Of a stretch of DNA of 64,000 nucleotides, positions 51,428-61,283 are shown piece by piece. Origin of the DNA: Rhizobium mesoamericanum STM3625. GTDB lineage: Bacteria > Pseudomonadota > Alphaproteobacteria > Rhizobiales > Rhizobiaceae. The notes below the pieces were generated by a model, which was given only the letters and a program-made list of their open reading frames with translations, did no database searches and had not been told where the DNA came from. How positions within the stretch are numbered: position 1 is the stretch's first letter; each line of letters opens with the position of its first letter. The DNA is taken from positions 297,582 to 361,581 of the forward strand of contig NZ_HF536773.1 in NCBI RefSeq assembly GCF_000312665.1, given 5' to 3'. A program made the translations under genes and the position numbers.

Positions 51428-52302
51428 TACGCCGCCCTCGAGTTCTTGACCGATTTCATCCCGATGACCCTGTTGTCTAGGAGCCGCGTCGTGCCGATGC
51501 GCACGAAAAGTGCAACAAGCGCAGGCGCCGATTGCAGCGAGGACAGGCGCTCTAGCGTTTCAGGATGGCGTACTGCGACCACTTCGGGCGTGGCAAGCGG
51601 CTCAGCCGCGATGAACTGACTTAACGCGGCCTCCAATTCCTCGGGGCTATCGCATCCCTCTGCATAAAGCCGCTCGGCTTCCGCCAGCGCCTTCGGCAGG
51701 ACAACGGCCGCTTCCCGTTCCCTCTCGTCGAGGTAAACGTTGCGCGAAGAGCAAGCAAGCCCGTCAGCCTCCCGCACGGTTGGCACGGCAACGACGCGAA
51801 CCGGCTGGGCGAGATCCTCGACCATCCGTTTGATGAGCGCGACCTGCTGGTAGTCCTTCTCGCCGAAATAGGCACGATCGGGCTGCACGAGGTTGAAAAG
51901 CTTCGTGACGACGGTCGCCACCCCGGCGAAGTGTCCGGGCCGTACCTCTCCCTCCAGCTGATTTCCGAGTGCCGGCACATCGACGAGCGTCAGCATCGGC
52001 TGCGGGTACATCTCGCTGACTTCAGGTGCAAACAGAATATCGGCGCCGGCAGCCTCGAGCATCGCACGGTCGCGTGCCAGATCCCGCGGATACTTGCCCA
52101 GATCCTCGTTGGCGCCAAACTGCAGCGGATTGACGAAGATCGAGACCACGCTCACGTCATTTTCGGCACGTGCGCGGGCGACCAGCTCCATGTGGCCGAT
52201 ATGCAGGAATCCCATGGTCGGCACAAAACCGATCGTTTTGCCGTCCCGCCGAGCGACACCAAGCTGATCGCGTAAGTCTGCTATCGTGCGGATTATGCGC
52301 AT
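51427..52302 (-). CDS. panC: Pantothenate synthetase
   Basis: The 291-residue ATP-dependent ligase joins pantoate and beta-alanine. It has GFVPTMGFLHIGHMELVARA (the HIGH nucleotide-binding site), SIFVNPLQFGANEDLGKYPR, FGEKDYQQVALIKRMVEDL and the GLACSSRNVYLDEREREAAV segment (KMSKS equivalent). A very strong GGAGGAGG site precedes the ATG at 52302. It is translated with panB. Confidence 0.95.
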   Translation of the reverse strand: MRIIRTIADLRDQLGVARRDGKTIGFVPTMGFLHIGHMELVARARAENDVSVVSIFVNPLQFGANEDLGKYPRDLARDRAMLEAAGADILFAPEVSEMYPQPMLTLVDVPALGNQLEGEVRPGHFAGVATVVTKLFNLVQPDRAYFGEKDYQQVALIKRMVEDLAQPVRVVAVPTVREADGLACSSRNVYLDEREREAAVVLPKALAEAERLYAEGCDSPEELEAALSQFIAAEPLATPEVVAVRHPETLERLSSLQSAPALVALFVRIGTTRLLDNRVIGMKSVKNSRAA

Positions 52303-52600
52303 AAAACCTCCTCCGAATTCCTCTGGCCGTCGTGCAGCCGGACAAATGGTGGCGGATAGAACGCGATTTGAGGAAAACCGTCAACGCGAGCAGCGCTATT
52401 ATAACGATTAAGCAGCCGGCGACGCACGCGTTATTTGCCTCCCGCACGTGGTGAAGGCCACCGGCCCTGTCGGACGATTCCATCGTGTGACTTTGTTTAT
52501 TCTTTTTGTCCAAACTCCGCCCCAGTGATGATAGAAGAAAGCCTCGATGGACGAATGCCCTTCATGGGTGGCACGGCAATGTCCGAACAGCGACGGAGGG

Positions 52601-53269
52601 ATGGTGACCAATCCTTATGAGATTCTCGGCGTCCGGCGAGATGCGACCGACGACCAGGTGAAGGCCGCCTATCGGCGCCGCGCGAAGGCGACGCATCCAG
52701 ACTCCGGCGGCGATCCGGAGGCATTCAGCCGCGTTCAGAAAGCTTACGAGCTCTTATTGGATCCAGTCCGCAGGAAGGTGTTCGATGACACCGGGTACGA
52801 CGTCGAGCTTGCGGATCCCATCGACTTGCAGGCCCTAATGGTCATTGAAAAACTGGTCAATCAGCTGACCTTGGACGAACGCGAGCCTGGCACGTTTGAT
52901 CCGCTGAGCCGCATGCGCGCCGACCTATCGGAGGACATGCGCAAGGCGCGATTCAGCAAGCGCGAACTCGAGCGCCACGCCTCACGCATCGAGCATCATC
53001 TGGAAAGGCTGGAAAAGCGACCGGCGACAGACATTCTCGGCTCCATGCTGCGCGCGCGCATCAAGGCTATTTCGACGGCAATCGGCGAAACGGAAGCAAA
53101 GATCAAGGCCAGCGAGCGGGCATGCGAAATGCTCTACGACTACAGCTATGAAGTGGATATTCAAGAAGGCGAGGAAGGCCTCGCCGTCGAAGATCAATCA
53201 GGCCCGGCCTTGCGCAACAAGCGTGACGATCGCCCGCTTTGGGTCGTCCCTACAGCGCAAGAAGGTTAG
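52601..53269 (+). CDS. J-domain protein of unknown function
   Basis: The 222-residue protein has a short N-terminal J domain (residues about 3-65) with PYEILGVRRDATDDQVKAAY and the HPD motif in KATHPDSGGDPEA. The rest is a long charged helical region with no glycine-rich or zinc domain (about 90-200). It should recruit DnaK to an unknown client. GACGGAGGG precedes the ATG at 52601; a GTG one codon later is equivalent. It is unrelated to the CbpA gene at 11678. Confidence 0.82.
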   Translation: MVTNPYEILGVRRDATDDQVKAAYRRRAKATHPDSGGDPEAFSRVQKAYELLLDPVRRKVFDDTGYDVELADPIDLQALMVIEKLVNQLTLDEREPGTFDPLSRMRADLSEDMRKARFSKRELERHASRIEHHLERLEKRPATDILGSMLRARIKAISTAIGETEAKIKASERACEMLYDYSYEVDIQEGEEGLAVEDQSGPALRNKRDDRPLWVVPTAQEG

Positions 53270-53289
53270 CGGACCATCCGCCCGCAAGA

Positions 53290-54285
53290 TTATGCCGCGC
53301 GTGGCTCGGTGCCCTGGATTGCCGCGAGCTTCCACTCGCCGCCTCCCCGGCGCACAAACGTCCAGACTTCTGTCGTTTCCGTCGGTCGACTTTTGTCCCC
53401 GCTGACGAGCCTGCCGCTCGCCCGCTCGACGAGCGCGTCGACTGAAGAATAGCGCATCGCCAGCGTCGCGTATTCCGCGCCGTCCTCGCGCCAGGCTTCG
53501 GCGATGTCGCCTTGCAGCAGCTTGACGTTCGACACGTCGTTGCGCACACCGTTCGTCGCATTCTCCCCGAGTTCCTCGGCAAGGTAGGACATGGCTTCGG
53601 GCGTCGTCAGGCGGCGCAACGTGCCATAGTCTTCGGCCCCGTACGCGGTCTGCACCTCGGTTAGCAGTTGCTCGAATCGGTCAAGGTCGCGTCGGCTCAA
53701 GCCGAGTTCGTCATTCGGCTTCGCGCTTGCCTGGCGCTGGCCGTAGCCAGCCGTCGACCCAATCGACGGGATCTGAAATGAGGTGTTGCCGCTGGAAGCC
53801 ATATTGCTGGCGGTTGTGCTACCGGGACGGCCATAGGCGGGCTGGCGACGATTGGCAAAGAAGCGCATGGCAAACGAAATCGCAACCGCGATCAGGGCGA
53901 TCTGCAACAGCATGCCGAGGAAGCCGAAGCCGCCGCCAAAGCCGTGGCCGAGCAACATGCCAAGAAGACCGCCAGCGATGAGGCCGCCGATCATCGATCG
54001 TCCGAAGCCATTGAAAAAGCCGGGCCTCTGCGTGCCGAACGGTTGCTGGCCCGCATACGGCGCATTGGTTTGCGGGCGCGGGGTCATTGAACGCTCAATT
54101 GGGGCAGCCGGCGACGGCGCGGTGCTCGTAACGGGCGGCGCCTGGAACGTTCGTGTGCCGCGACTGCCGAAACCAAAGCTGCCCGCACGGCGCGCATCGG
54201 CCTCGCCGATCGAGACAAACACGCTAGCGCCTGTCAGAACGGCAATCGCCGCGATCTTGGCAAAACGCGAAACAGCACGGGGCAT
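53290..54285 (-). CDS. Tim44-like domain protein
   Basis: The 331-residue protein has a signal-anchor region (RFAKIAAIAVLTGASVFVSI), a Pro/Thr/Ala-rich part, two glycine-rich membrane segments (MIGGLIAGGLLGMLLGHGFG and LLQIALIAVAISFAMRFFAN) and a C-terminal Tim44-like domain (about 200-328, LDRFEQLLTEVQTAYGAEDY to VWTFVRRGGGEWKLAAIQGT). Alphaproteobacterial members are membrane proteins of unsettled role. GGAGAG precedes the ATG. It is convergent with the J-domain gene. Confidence 0.88.
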   Translation of the reverse strand: MPRAVSRFAKIAAIAVLTGASVFVSIGEADARRAGSFGFGSRGTRTFQAPPVTSTAPSPAAPIERSMTPRPQTNAPYAGQQPFGTQRPGFFNGFGRSMIGGLIAGGLLGMLLGHGFGGGFGFLGMLLQIALIAVAISFAMRFFANRRQPAYGRPGSTTASNMASSGNTSFQIPSIGSTAGYGQRQASAKPNDELGLSRRDLDRFEQLLTEVQTAYGAEDYGTLRRLTTPEAMSYLAEELGENATNGVRNDVSNVKLLQGDIAEAWREDGAEYATLAMRYSSVDALVERASGRLVSGDKSRPTETTEVWTFVRRGGGEWKLAAIQGTEPRAA

Positions 54286-54371
54286 CCAATCTCTCCTGTC
54301 ATGACAAACAACGCATGTCGGAGCTTATATAGGGACTGCTTGGCGGGTTTGAAGCTTTGCAGGGCCGATCT

Positions 54372-54830
54372 CTATTGGCAGACATCGACCCAGGTCGCCC
54401 CGGTGAGCTGCGCCAGGCGTTCTGTCGATATGCGAACGGCCGAATTGGTGGAACCCGCTGCCGGCACGACCTCATCAAATCGCCGCAGCGAAACGTCGCA
54501 ATAGATCGGCAAAATCCTTGGCAAGCCGAAAGGGCAGACGCCGCCGACCGGGTGGCTGGTAGCCTCCGCGACCTCCTCGGGGCCAAGCATTCGGCCCTTG
54601 CCCCCGAAGGTATGCTTGAACTTCCTGTTATCGAGCCGAGCGAGACCGCCGGCAACGACCAACATCGTTTCCTCTCCCACACGCAGGCAGATCGTCTTGG
54701 CGATCTGAGCAGGATCGACCCCATGCGCCGCCGCCGCCAGCGCCACCGTCGAAGAGCTTTCGGCAGTTTCGATGATCTCGATATCGGGAGCATGCGCGCT
54801 GAGGAACGCGCGGACGGTTTCTAGACTCAT
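54372..54830 (-). CDS. YbaK/EbsC family aminoacyl-tRNA deacylase-like protein
   Basis: The 152-residue protein fits the YbaK/ProX editing domain: AHAPDIEIIETAESSSTVAL, QIAKTICLRVGEETMLVVAG with the conserved Lys, and HPVGGVCPFGLPRILPIYCD (the GGVCPFG loop). These proteins hydrolyse misacylated tRNAs such as Cys-tRNA(Pro). It sits between the Tim44-like gene and a DeoR-type regulator, separated from both, and is probably transcribed alone. Confidence 0.9.
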   Translation of the reverse strand: MSLETVRAFLSAHAPDIEIIETAESSSTVALAAAAHGVDPAQIAKTICLRVGEETMLVVAGGLARLDNRKFKHTFGGKGRMLGPEEVAEATSHPVGGVCPFGLPRILPIYCDVSLRRFDEVVPAAGSTNSAVRISTERLAQLTGATWVDVCQ

Positions 54831-54882
54831 GGGCGAAAGCTAGCGCAGGACAAGGGTCAAATGAACCCCAAATCCTCAGCAT

Positions 54883-55680
54883 CTACGCAGGTGCTGATCC
54901 GGTTTCGATCAGCTTAACGCTGTTTTCCTGACAGAGGCGACGGATCGAAGGTGCAATGCACCGATCGGTAATGAATGTATGCACCTGGGGTAGCTGCGCG
55001 ATGCGAACAGGTGCAGTGCGTTCGAACTTCGTCGAATCCGCCACCAGAATGACGTGCCGTGCATTGGCGATGATGGCCTGCGCGACCTTCACCTCGCGAA
55101 AGTCGTAGTCAAGCAGCGCGCCGTCCTCGTCGATCGCGGATGCGCCGATCACGGCATAGTCCACCTTGAATTGCCTGATGAAATCGACGGCCGCCTCGCC
55201 GACGATGCCTCCATCGGAGCCACGCACCACGCCGCCGGCTATCACGACCTCGATGGTCGGAAGTAGCCTGAGTCGGTTGGCAACGTTGATATTGTTTGTA
55301 ATGACCATCAGTTCGTGATGGTTCGTCAGCGCTTCGCCGACCGCTTCCGTTGTCGTGCCGATATTGATGAAAAGCGAGGCGTTGTTGGGGATGAGACCGG
55401 CTGCTGCAACGCCAATGGCCTGTTTTTCGGTCGCGGCGATCTGGCGTCTCGCCTCATATTTCACGTTCTCAGTACCGCTTGGAAAGTTGGCGCCGCCATG
55501 GACGCGCGTCAATATCTGAGCGTCGCAAAGATCATTCAGATCCTTGCGGATCGTTTGCGGTGTGACGGAGAAATGCGCAGCCAGTTCTTCGACGAAAACA
55601 CGGCCATTCGACTTGGCCATCCCGACTATTTCCGTTTGGCGATCGCTCAGGAACATGAGTTCGGTCTCTTTCACTTGCAT
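54883..55680 (-). CDS. DeoR/GlpR family transcriptional regulator
   Basis: The 265-residue protein has a DeoR helix-turn-helix (MFLSDRQTEIVGMAKSNGRV, FVEELAAHFSVTPQTIRKDL, residues about 9-55) and a DeoR sugar-phosphate sensor domain (INIGTTTEAVGEAL, VVIAGGVVRGSDGGIVGEAA, DYAVIGASAIDEDGALLDYD). It resembles glycerol-3-phosphate repressor GlpR, but no glp genes are visible in the window. The start is uncertain: 55680 (MQVKET) or 55656 (MFLSDR); the frame is open to 55728. Confidence 0.88.
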   Translation of the reverse strand: MQVKETELMFLSDRQTEIVGMAKSNGRVFVEELAAHFSVTPQTIRKDLNDLCDAQILTRVHGGANFPSGTENVKYEARRQIAATEKQAIGVAAAGLIPNNASLFINIGTTTEAVGEALTNHHELMVITNNINVANRLRLLPTIEVVIAGGVVRGSDGGIVGEAAVDFIRQFKVDYAVIGASAIDEDGALLDYDFREVKVAQAIIANARHVILVADSTKFERTAPVRIAQLPQVHTFITDRCIAPSIRRLCQENSVKLIETGSAPA

Positions 55681-55728
55681 TTCGGTTTTCCGCTTGAGAA
55701 TGCTTAACAGAGGATCGGTCGTGCGCAA

Positions 55729-56233
55729 GAGCGATCACGTGGCGTCGGTTTGCGTCTGCGACATGTGCTTTACAACGGCACTCGCGCCAAATTGCCGGAC
55801 GGGGCAGACCGCTCATCGCATCACGACCGCAAGGGTTGCTAATTAGATCGAAGCTTTCCGGTTCGTCGTCTATCACCCGCCTGCCAAAACACCCGCGGGA
55901 CCAACATTCGCCAGGGGAAATTTGTCCTCGCGCTCTCCTAAAGACTTGCAAAGGCGCTTAAGAACGACGATAGCGGGCCTCATGCGGCTAGCGCGCTGAA
56001 ATTTGCCATAATTGAAGTGGCATGCAGAGCCTTGCTGCAGCTGGGTTACGGTGGCCATAAATATTGTCTGTGATGGTTGTGGATACACGCAGAAGTGTTT
56101 AGGTGACGATAAACGAAAACGCTACTCATGAAACGGTCGGAGAGGGCTCCGTCCATTTTTCGGATTTGCATGATCTCCTCGTAAGCAGAGGTAACGCAAG
56201 CGCCTGAAGAGTGCCACAAATGACGCGGATCAG
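55729..56233. other. Intergenic 505 bp between DeoR-type gene and polysaccharide operon
   Basis: No supported protein gene is present; open frames lack ribosome sites and domain sequence. The region must hold the promoters of the DeoR-type gene and of the GT25 operon. A plus-strand terminator-like stem at 56135 suggests that a short untranslated RNA could be made here. Confidence 0.5.
56135..56160 (+). terminator. Orphan rho-independent terminator-like stem
   Basis: GGTCGGAG at 56135-56142 and CTCCGTCC at 56147-56154 pair at seven of eight positions around AGGG and are followed by ATTTTT. No plus-strand gene precedes it within 400 bp, so it may end a small RNA or act as an attenuator for the operon starting at 56234. 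Confidence 0.45.
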
Positions 56234-57013
56234 ATGCTAGAATTGAACACCCAAACAGGAAGGAAGCGCTTGCAACGTTTGATCGGTGCTTACGTGATCA
56301 ATCTGGATCGTTCCTCCAAGCGGTGGGCAGAAGTATCATCGCAAGCGATCTCAGCTGGCATGCAGATCGACCGGGTGCCTGGGGTCGACGGAAGCTTGAT
56401 CCCCGCCGCGCAACGATCTGGGTTCAACGAGAAGGCGTTCCTGCGCCGGAATGGCAGGCAGATGTTGCCCGGCGAGTACGGCTGCTATCGTGCTCATATG
56501 AGGGCCTTGGAAGCCTTTCTCTCCAGCAACTACGAAAGCGCCATCATCATGGAAGATGACGTCGAGTTGCGCCAGGATTTCACCCTTAGGGCAGCCGCGA
56601 TCTTACGAGCAGTGCCGTCCGCAGACGTGGTAAAGTTGCTTAATCACAGATCAAAATGGTGCCGGACGGTGGCCATCTCGGAATATGGAGATAGCATTGG
56701 CCGCTGTCTGCACGGACCGCAAGGGTCCGCGGCTTGCTACCTGGTCACGCGCGAAGGCGCTCGAAAGCTGCTTAAGAGTGCAGACAATATCGAATTTCCC
56801 TACGATATGACGCTTGAGCGCGGATGGAAGACGGGCGCTAACATCTATACCGTTCGAGAAAATATCGTCGAATTGTCCGAACGCTCGGCTGTAAGCCAGA
56901 TTGCCAACAGGGCCCAATACCGCGCTGTAAAGTTGAGGGGCCCCCGTAAGATCGGCACGCACCTTCTTCGTTTGATCGAGTATGCGCGCCGAATACGGTA
57001 TGCACTGTCATGA
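56234..57013 (+). CDS. Glycosyltransferase family 25 protein
   Basis: The 259-residue protein has the GT25 signature: AYVINLDRSSKRWAEV (about residues 20-35), PGEYGCYRAHMRALEAFL (about 77-94), AIIMEDDVEL (about 101-110) and QGSAACYLVTREGARKLL. GT25 enzymes add galactose or similar sugars in lipopolysaccharide outer core or capsule synthesis. The ATG at 56234 has a weak ribosome site; a TTG at 56279 behind AGGAAGGAAG is possible and would start close to the family's usual start. Its stop overlaps the next gene (ATGA). Confidence 0.88.
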   Translation: MLELNTQTGRKRLQRLIGAYVINLDRSSKRWAEVSSQAISAGMQIDRVPGVDGSLIPAAQRSGFNEKAFLRRNGRQMLPGEYGCYRAHMRALEAFLSSNYESAIIMEDDVELRQDFTLRAAAILRAVPSADVVKLLNHRSKWCRTVAISEYGDSIGRCLHGPQGSAACYLVTREGARKLLKSADNIEFPYDMTLERGWKTGANIYTVRENIVELSERSAVSQIANRAQYRAVKLRGPRKIGTHLLRLIEYARRIRYALS

Positions 57014-58368
57014 CGATATCCCCATCCCGCAGTCAGGTCCTTGAGTTCGTCACCGGCATCTCATGGCTGGCGATGATGTCAGTCACGTTGATAGAAAGCG
57101 ATGTCTATCGATATGCTGCCATTCTGCTCATGGGCTTGACCTTCACACTTCGAAAGGCGCCCCTGCGCCCGGCGTTGGCAGACTGGCTGGCGATCGTCTG
57201 CGTGGCCTGGGGTGCCCTGACCTTGTTGAGATTTCTCTTCGGGCTGATTGTGCTCGGCGAGAGAGGCGCGTCGGAGTGGCTCTACGCTTTCGCGATCTTT
57301 TTTCCCGCGATGGGCGTGGCGCTGCATACGAGCTGGCATCTCATCAAGCCAATTTTGCTGGTTTTCTTCTCTAGCGCGCTCGTCGTTCTGATGGTCTCGA
57401 CGCCATTGTCCGCGATTATGGCGGGCGAGCGGATCTCCCCTGGCTTCCACCACAATTCGATCCACGGCGCCGTCGGATGCGGCTTCATCTTTATCGGAGC
57501 CTTTTACTGGGCAGTCCATCAATGGGAGATTGGCAGCTCTGCACGAACAAAGACAATTGTCTCGGCGATTGCCGTGATGGTCATCGGTTTGGCCCTTTTC
57601 AATATTTATGGCGCCAAGTCGAAAGGCGTATGGCTGGCGTTGCTGCCGGCCGTCGGGCTGATGTTTATAACGACCCTTCTCTATCTCAGACGAAGAACTG
57701 TGCTGATTGCCGCAATCGGTGGCCTGCTGCTTTTGTCGTGGGGGGTCTATGAGGTCCGTGACAACCTCGCGCATTATGGTGCAGCGACGCTCAATTCCGT
57801 CGTGATGATCGGCGAGCGGTTGGATAGCGGCACTCCACTTGAGCGCGTCATGAAGGACGCAATTGACTCTTCAGAGACGCCTCCCTCCTTGGATGAGCGC
57901 CTGCAACTTTGGGCCAATGCAGCTAGCGTTATTTCCGTCGCGCCGATATTCGGCAATGGAAACGGGTGGCTTACGATCTGGAGGACAACAGCTTATGCCA
58001 GCGTTCCGTACACGCTGCTACACAATGGCTACCTGGAGATTTTGGTCCGGTATGGTTTTGCCGGTCTCGCAATATTGGCGCTGATCGTTGTGTCGGCCAT
58101 CTTTCGGGTTCATCGCGCGTCGTCGGCGGGCGTGATCAGCAAAAGCACTTTTGCGTGCTACCTCACATTCGCGACCTACTTTGCGTTTACGATCCTGAGT
58201 AACTCGAATAACCGGCTTGCTCTCGGCGAATCATACGCCCTGTTGTTTGCGGCCACGTGTTTTGCCTCTTCGATCAGGCTGCGCTCCCGCTCGAAGGCCC
58301 GCCGCAGTAATGTTGCTTCCCATATCGATGGCTTGTCCGAGGCGATCACGGCCCGCGTGCAGGGATAG
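57010..58368 (+). CDS. O-antigen ligase/polymerase family membrane protein
   Basis: The 452-residue protein has about ten to twelve membrane segments and a large periplasmic loop with FGNGNGWLTIWR and LHNGYLEILVRYGFAGLAIL (about residues 313-360), where HNGYLEIL is the Wzy/WaaL signature. It joins or polymerises polysaccharide units at the periplasmic face. It is translationally coupled to the GT25 gene and followed, five bases on, by a CapD-like gene. Confidence 0.88.
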   Translation: MTISPSRSQVLEFVTGISWLAMMSVTLIESDVYRYAAILLMGLTFTLRKAPLRPALADWLAIVCVAWGALTLLRFLFGLIVLGERGASEWLYAFAIFFPAMGVALHTSWHLIKPILLVFFSSALVVLMVSTPLSAIMAGERISPGFHHNSIHGAVGCGFIFIGAFYWAVHQWEIGSSARTKTIVSAIAVMVIGLALFNIYGAKSKGVWLALLPAVGLMFITTLLYLRRRTVLIAAIGGLLLLSWGVYEVRDNLAHYGAATLNSVVMIGERLDSGTPLERVMKDAIDSSETPPSLDERLQLWANAASVISVAPIFGNGNGWLTIWRTTAYASVPYTLLHNGYLEILVRYGFAGLAILALIVVSAIFRVHRASSAGVISKSTFACYLTFATYFAFTILSNSNNRLALGESYALLFAATCFASSIRLRSRSKARRSNVASHIDGLSEAITARVQG

Positions 58369-58373
58369 CGCGG

Positions 58374-60296
58374 ATGCGGGCGGTTTCCGACAGGTATGTT
58401 CAAAGCATTCTTGATTTGCCGCGGCCAACAAAGCGGGCCCTGGCAGTGCTGGTTGATTCATGCCTTTGCATTCTGACCATCTGGCTCGCCTTTTGCTTTC
58501 GCCTGAATGACTGGGTGACGCTGACGGGGGGGCAGCTTCTAACAATTCCAGTATCCCTTGTGATTGCGCTACCCATCTTCATCACAATGGGCCTCTACCG
58601 GGCGATCTTCCGCTTCCTCGGCTGGTCGGCATTCATCACTGTGATCAAGGCCATCACGATTTATGGCCTTGCGTTCATGGTCATTTTTACGGCCATCAGC
58701 TTCCCAGGGATACCGCGCACGATCGGCATCATGCAGCCGTTGTTGCTGCTCCTGGCAATCGGCCTCACCCGTTTCATGGCAAGATACTTCCTGAGTGAGG
58801 CCTACAAGCGGATACTGCGGCAAAATACGCAGACGAATATGCTCATCTATGGTGCGGGGTCCCGCGGCAGGCAGGTTGCCGGGGCGCTGAGCGGCAGTGT
58901 TGACTTCAAGGTCGTCGGCTATCTCGACGATGACAAGAGCCTGCATGGAAGTCTTATCGGCGGTGCTGCCGTCTATAACCCCGAGAAGATCGTTGAATTG
59001 AGCGCACGGCTGAATGTGCGCACGATCCTCTTGGCGCTTCCCAAGATCGATCGATCCCGCCGAAACGAGATCCTGGAGCAGCTTCGGGGCGCACGCGTTG
59101 CCGTTCGTACCGTCCCCGACCTGAACGCCCTTGCCCGTGGACAGGCGGAATTCACCGACCTGCAGGAACTGGATATCGAAGATCTGCTGGGTCGAACACC
59201 AGTTCAGCCCGATCAAGCGCTGCTGGAACGCAACATCCATGGCCGGGTGGTCCTCGTGACCGGCGCGGCTGGTTCAATCGGTAGCGAACTTTGCCGCGGG
59301 CTGGCTCGATTGAAGCCTGCTGCATTGTTGATCCTCGACCAAAACGAGTATGGCCTCTATGCGCTGGAGAACGAGCTTACCGGCGACCCGGATACCGGTC
59401 TTCAGATCGTGCCTTTACTTGCAAGTGTTTGCGACGAGCTTCGGATCCAGAAGATCATGGAGACCTGGCAGCCAAACATTGTCTATCATGCTGCGGCCTA
59501 CAAACATGTGCCGTTGGTGGAGAAAAACCCGGTCGAAGGGGTCAAAACGAATATCTTGGGGACGGTGACAGTGGCGCGAGCAGCGATTGCCGCCCGCGCT
59601 GAAAGATTCATCTTGATCAGCACGGACAAGGCCGTCAGGCCGACAAACGTCATGGGCGCCACCAAACGGCTCGCGGAAATGGCGCTTCAGGGTTTGGCAG
59701 CCGAGCGCGCCTCGACGATTCTCACGATGGTGCGGTTCGGCAATGTATTGGGATCCTCCGGTTCGGTCGTCCCCTTGTTCCGCCAGCAAATTCGTCAGGG
59801 CGGGCCAATCACCCTGACGCATCCCGAGATCACGCGCTTCTTCATGACTGTGCCCGAAGCCACCGAGCTTGTGATCCAGGCCGGCTCCATGGCCAAGGGA
59901 GGCGACGTCTTCGTCCTCGACATGGGCGAGCCAGTCAAAATTATCGATCTCGCCCGCCGGATGGTGGAGCTATCCGGCTTGACCATCAGGGACGAACGAA
60001 ATCCGTCCGGAGACGTCAGTATCGTCACCACAGGGCTGCGGCCGGGTGAGAAGCTTTACGAAGAACTGCTGATCGGAGACAATCCCGAGCCAACCGAGCA
60101 TTCCAAAATAATGCGTGCGCGCGAGCGGTTTATCGAGTGGGCGATGCTGGCGCCAAAACTTCGGCAATTGAGTTCCGCCGCCGAAGAGGGAGATGTCGAG
60201 GAACTCAGACGCATATTGAGCGAGCTTGTGCAAGACTACCGTCCGTTCGACGGGGTCGTTGACCTTGTGTCAGTTCGCCAGGGGACCTCCAAGTGA
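58374..60296 (+). CDS. Nucleoside-diphosphate sugar dehydratase, membrane (CapD/WbpM/PglF-like)
   Basis: The 640-residue protein has four N-terminal membrane segments (about residues 22-130), a first NAD-binding region (YGAGSRGRQVAGALSG, about 163-178) and a second SDR domain (VLVTGAAGSIGSELCRGLAR, about 290-309; KHVPLVEKNPVEGVKTN; ISTDKAVRPTNVMGATKRLA). The family catalyses the 4,6-dehydration of UDP-GlcNAc, the first step to many amino-deoxysugars. It is the third gene of the polysaccharide operon. The typical catalytic Tyr is replaced by Met in the region V-MGATKR, as in WbpM/FlaA1 types. Confidence 0.9.
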   Translation: MRAVSDRYVQSILDLPRPTKRALAVLVDSCLCILTIWLAFCFRLNDWVTLTGGQLLTIPVSLVIALPIFITMGLYRAIFRFLGWSAFITVIKAITIYGLAFMVIFTAISFPGIPRTIGIMQPLLLLLAIGLTRFMARYFLSEAYKRILRQNTQTNMLIYGAGSRGRQVAGALSGSVDFKVVGYLDDDKSLHGSLIGGAAVYNPEKIVELSARLNVRTILLALPKIDRSRRNEILEQLRGARVAVRTVPDLNALARGQAEFTDLQELDIEDLLGRTPVQPDQALLERNIHGRVVLVTGAAGSIGSELCRGLARLKPAALLILDQNEYGLYALENELTGDPDTGLQIVPLLASVCDELRIQKIMETWQPNIVYHAAAYKHVPLVEKNPVEGVKTNILGTVTVARAAIAARAERFILISTDKAVRPTNVMGATKRLAEMALQGLAAERASTILTMVRFGNVLGSSGSVVPLFRQQIRQGGPITLTHPEITRFFMTVPEATELVIQAGSMAKGGDVFVLDMGEPVKIIDLARRMVELSGLTIRDERNPSGDVSIVTTGLRPGEKLYEELLIGDNPEPTEHSKIMRARERFIEWAMLAPKLRQLSSAAEEGDVEELRRILSELVQDYRPFDGVVDLVSVRQGTSK

Positions 60297-60348
60297 TAGT
60301 CTGTGTCAAACGATCGCTTGGCATGCCGGCGTCGACCCGGAGCTGACG

Positions 60349-61260
60349 ATGCTGCTCGTTACCGGCGCGACCGGTTTTGTCGGTCAGGACCTTCTGCGCA
60401 GATTGCGCCTCCGCAACCTCCCGTTCAAGGCGGCCTGTCGCTCGGATCGGGCGGGATATCTTGCCGTCGGGGACATTGATGGTGGAACGGATTGGAAAGC
60501 CGTTTTGCCTGGCGTCGATGCCGTCATCCATCTCGCCGCTGCAAACCAGAATGTCGTCGATGGATCAAACCCTGGACCTGAAGTTTTCCGGACGGTGAAC
60601 ACCGAAGGGACAATCAATCTTGCTAAACAGGCCGCCGCGTCTGGGGTCAAACGGTTCATATTTATCAGTACCATCAAGGTGAACGGCGAACGTTCGGCCA
60701 AGGAGCGTCCGTTCACACCGCAGGATATACCGAATCCTGCGACCGACTATGCCGTTTCAAAGCTTGAAGCAGAACGCGCCCTGATCGCCCTTTCCAAGAC
60801 GTCGGACATGCAGATCGTCATCATCCGCCCGCCGCTGGTCTATGGACGCGGCGCAGGCGGAAGCTTCAAGGCACTCGCGCAACTCGTTCGGAGTGGAATT
60901 CCGCTGCCCATGGCCTCGATCGGCAATCGACGATCCATGATATACGTCGAAAATCTCGCGGATCTTATCGTGACTGCGGTAGTTCATCCTGCCGCGGCTG
61001 GCCAGGTACTGTTGGCAGGCGATGGCGAAGCCGTCTCGACGCCCGAGTTGTTAAGGCTGCTCGCCGCTGCAATGGGACGCCGGGCCAGACTGGTCCCGTG
61101 TCCTCCGGCCGTTCTTCAGATGCTCGGCCGGGCAATCGGCAAAGAGGAGCTTGTAAGCCGCCTGACCGATTGGTTGGAAGTGGACACATCGCATACGCGC
61201 GCGCTATTGGACTGGACGCCGCCTTTTGATATGCGCGACGCCCTGAAACGCTCCTTTTGA
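60349..61260 (+). CDS. NAD-dependent epimerase/dehydratase
   Basis: The protein is 303 residues from the ATG at 60349 behind CCGGAG. It has an SDR fold: LLVTGATGFVGQDLLRRL, then VIHLAAANQNV, FIFISTIKVNGERS, the catalytic-type DYAVSKLEAERAL (about residues 129-141) and IIRPPLVYGRGAGGSF. It resembles UDP-N-acetylglucosamine 4-epimerases or the C4-reductases that follow CapD-type dehydratases. The open frame to 60226 lies inside the previous gene. Confidence 0.88.
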   Translation: MLLVTGATGFVGQDLLRRLRLRNLPFKAACRSDRAGYLAVGDIDGGTDWKAVLPGVDAVIHLAAANQNVVDGSNPGPEVFRTVNTEGTINLAKQAAASGVKRFIFISTIKVNGERSAKERPFTPQDIPNPATDYAVSKLEAERALIALSKTSDMQIVIIRPPLVYGRGAGGSFKALAQLVRSGIPLPMASIGNRRSMIYVENLADLIVTAVVHPAAAGQVLLAGDGEAVSTPELLRLLAAAMGRRARLVPCPPAVLQMLGRAIGKEELVSRLTDWLEVDTSHTRALLDWTPPFDMRDALKRSF

Positions 61261-61283
61261 GCGCTTTGGCATCGATACTTGAC

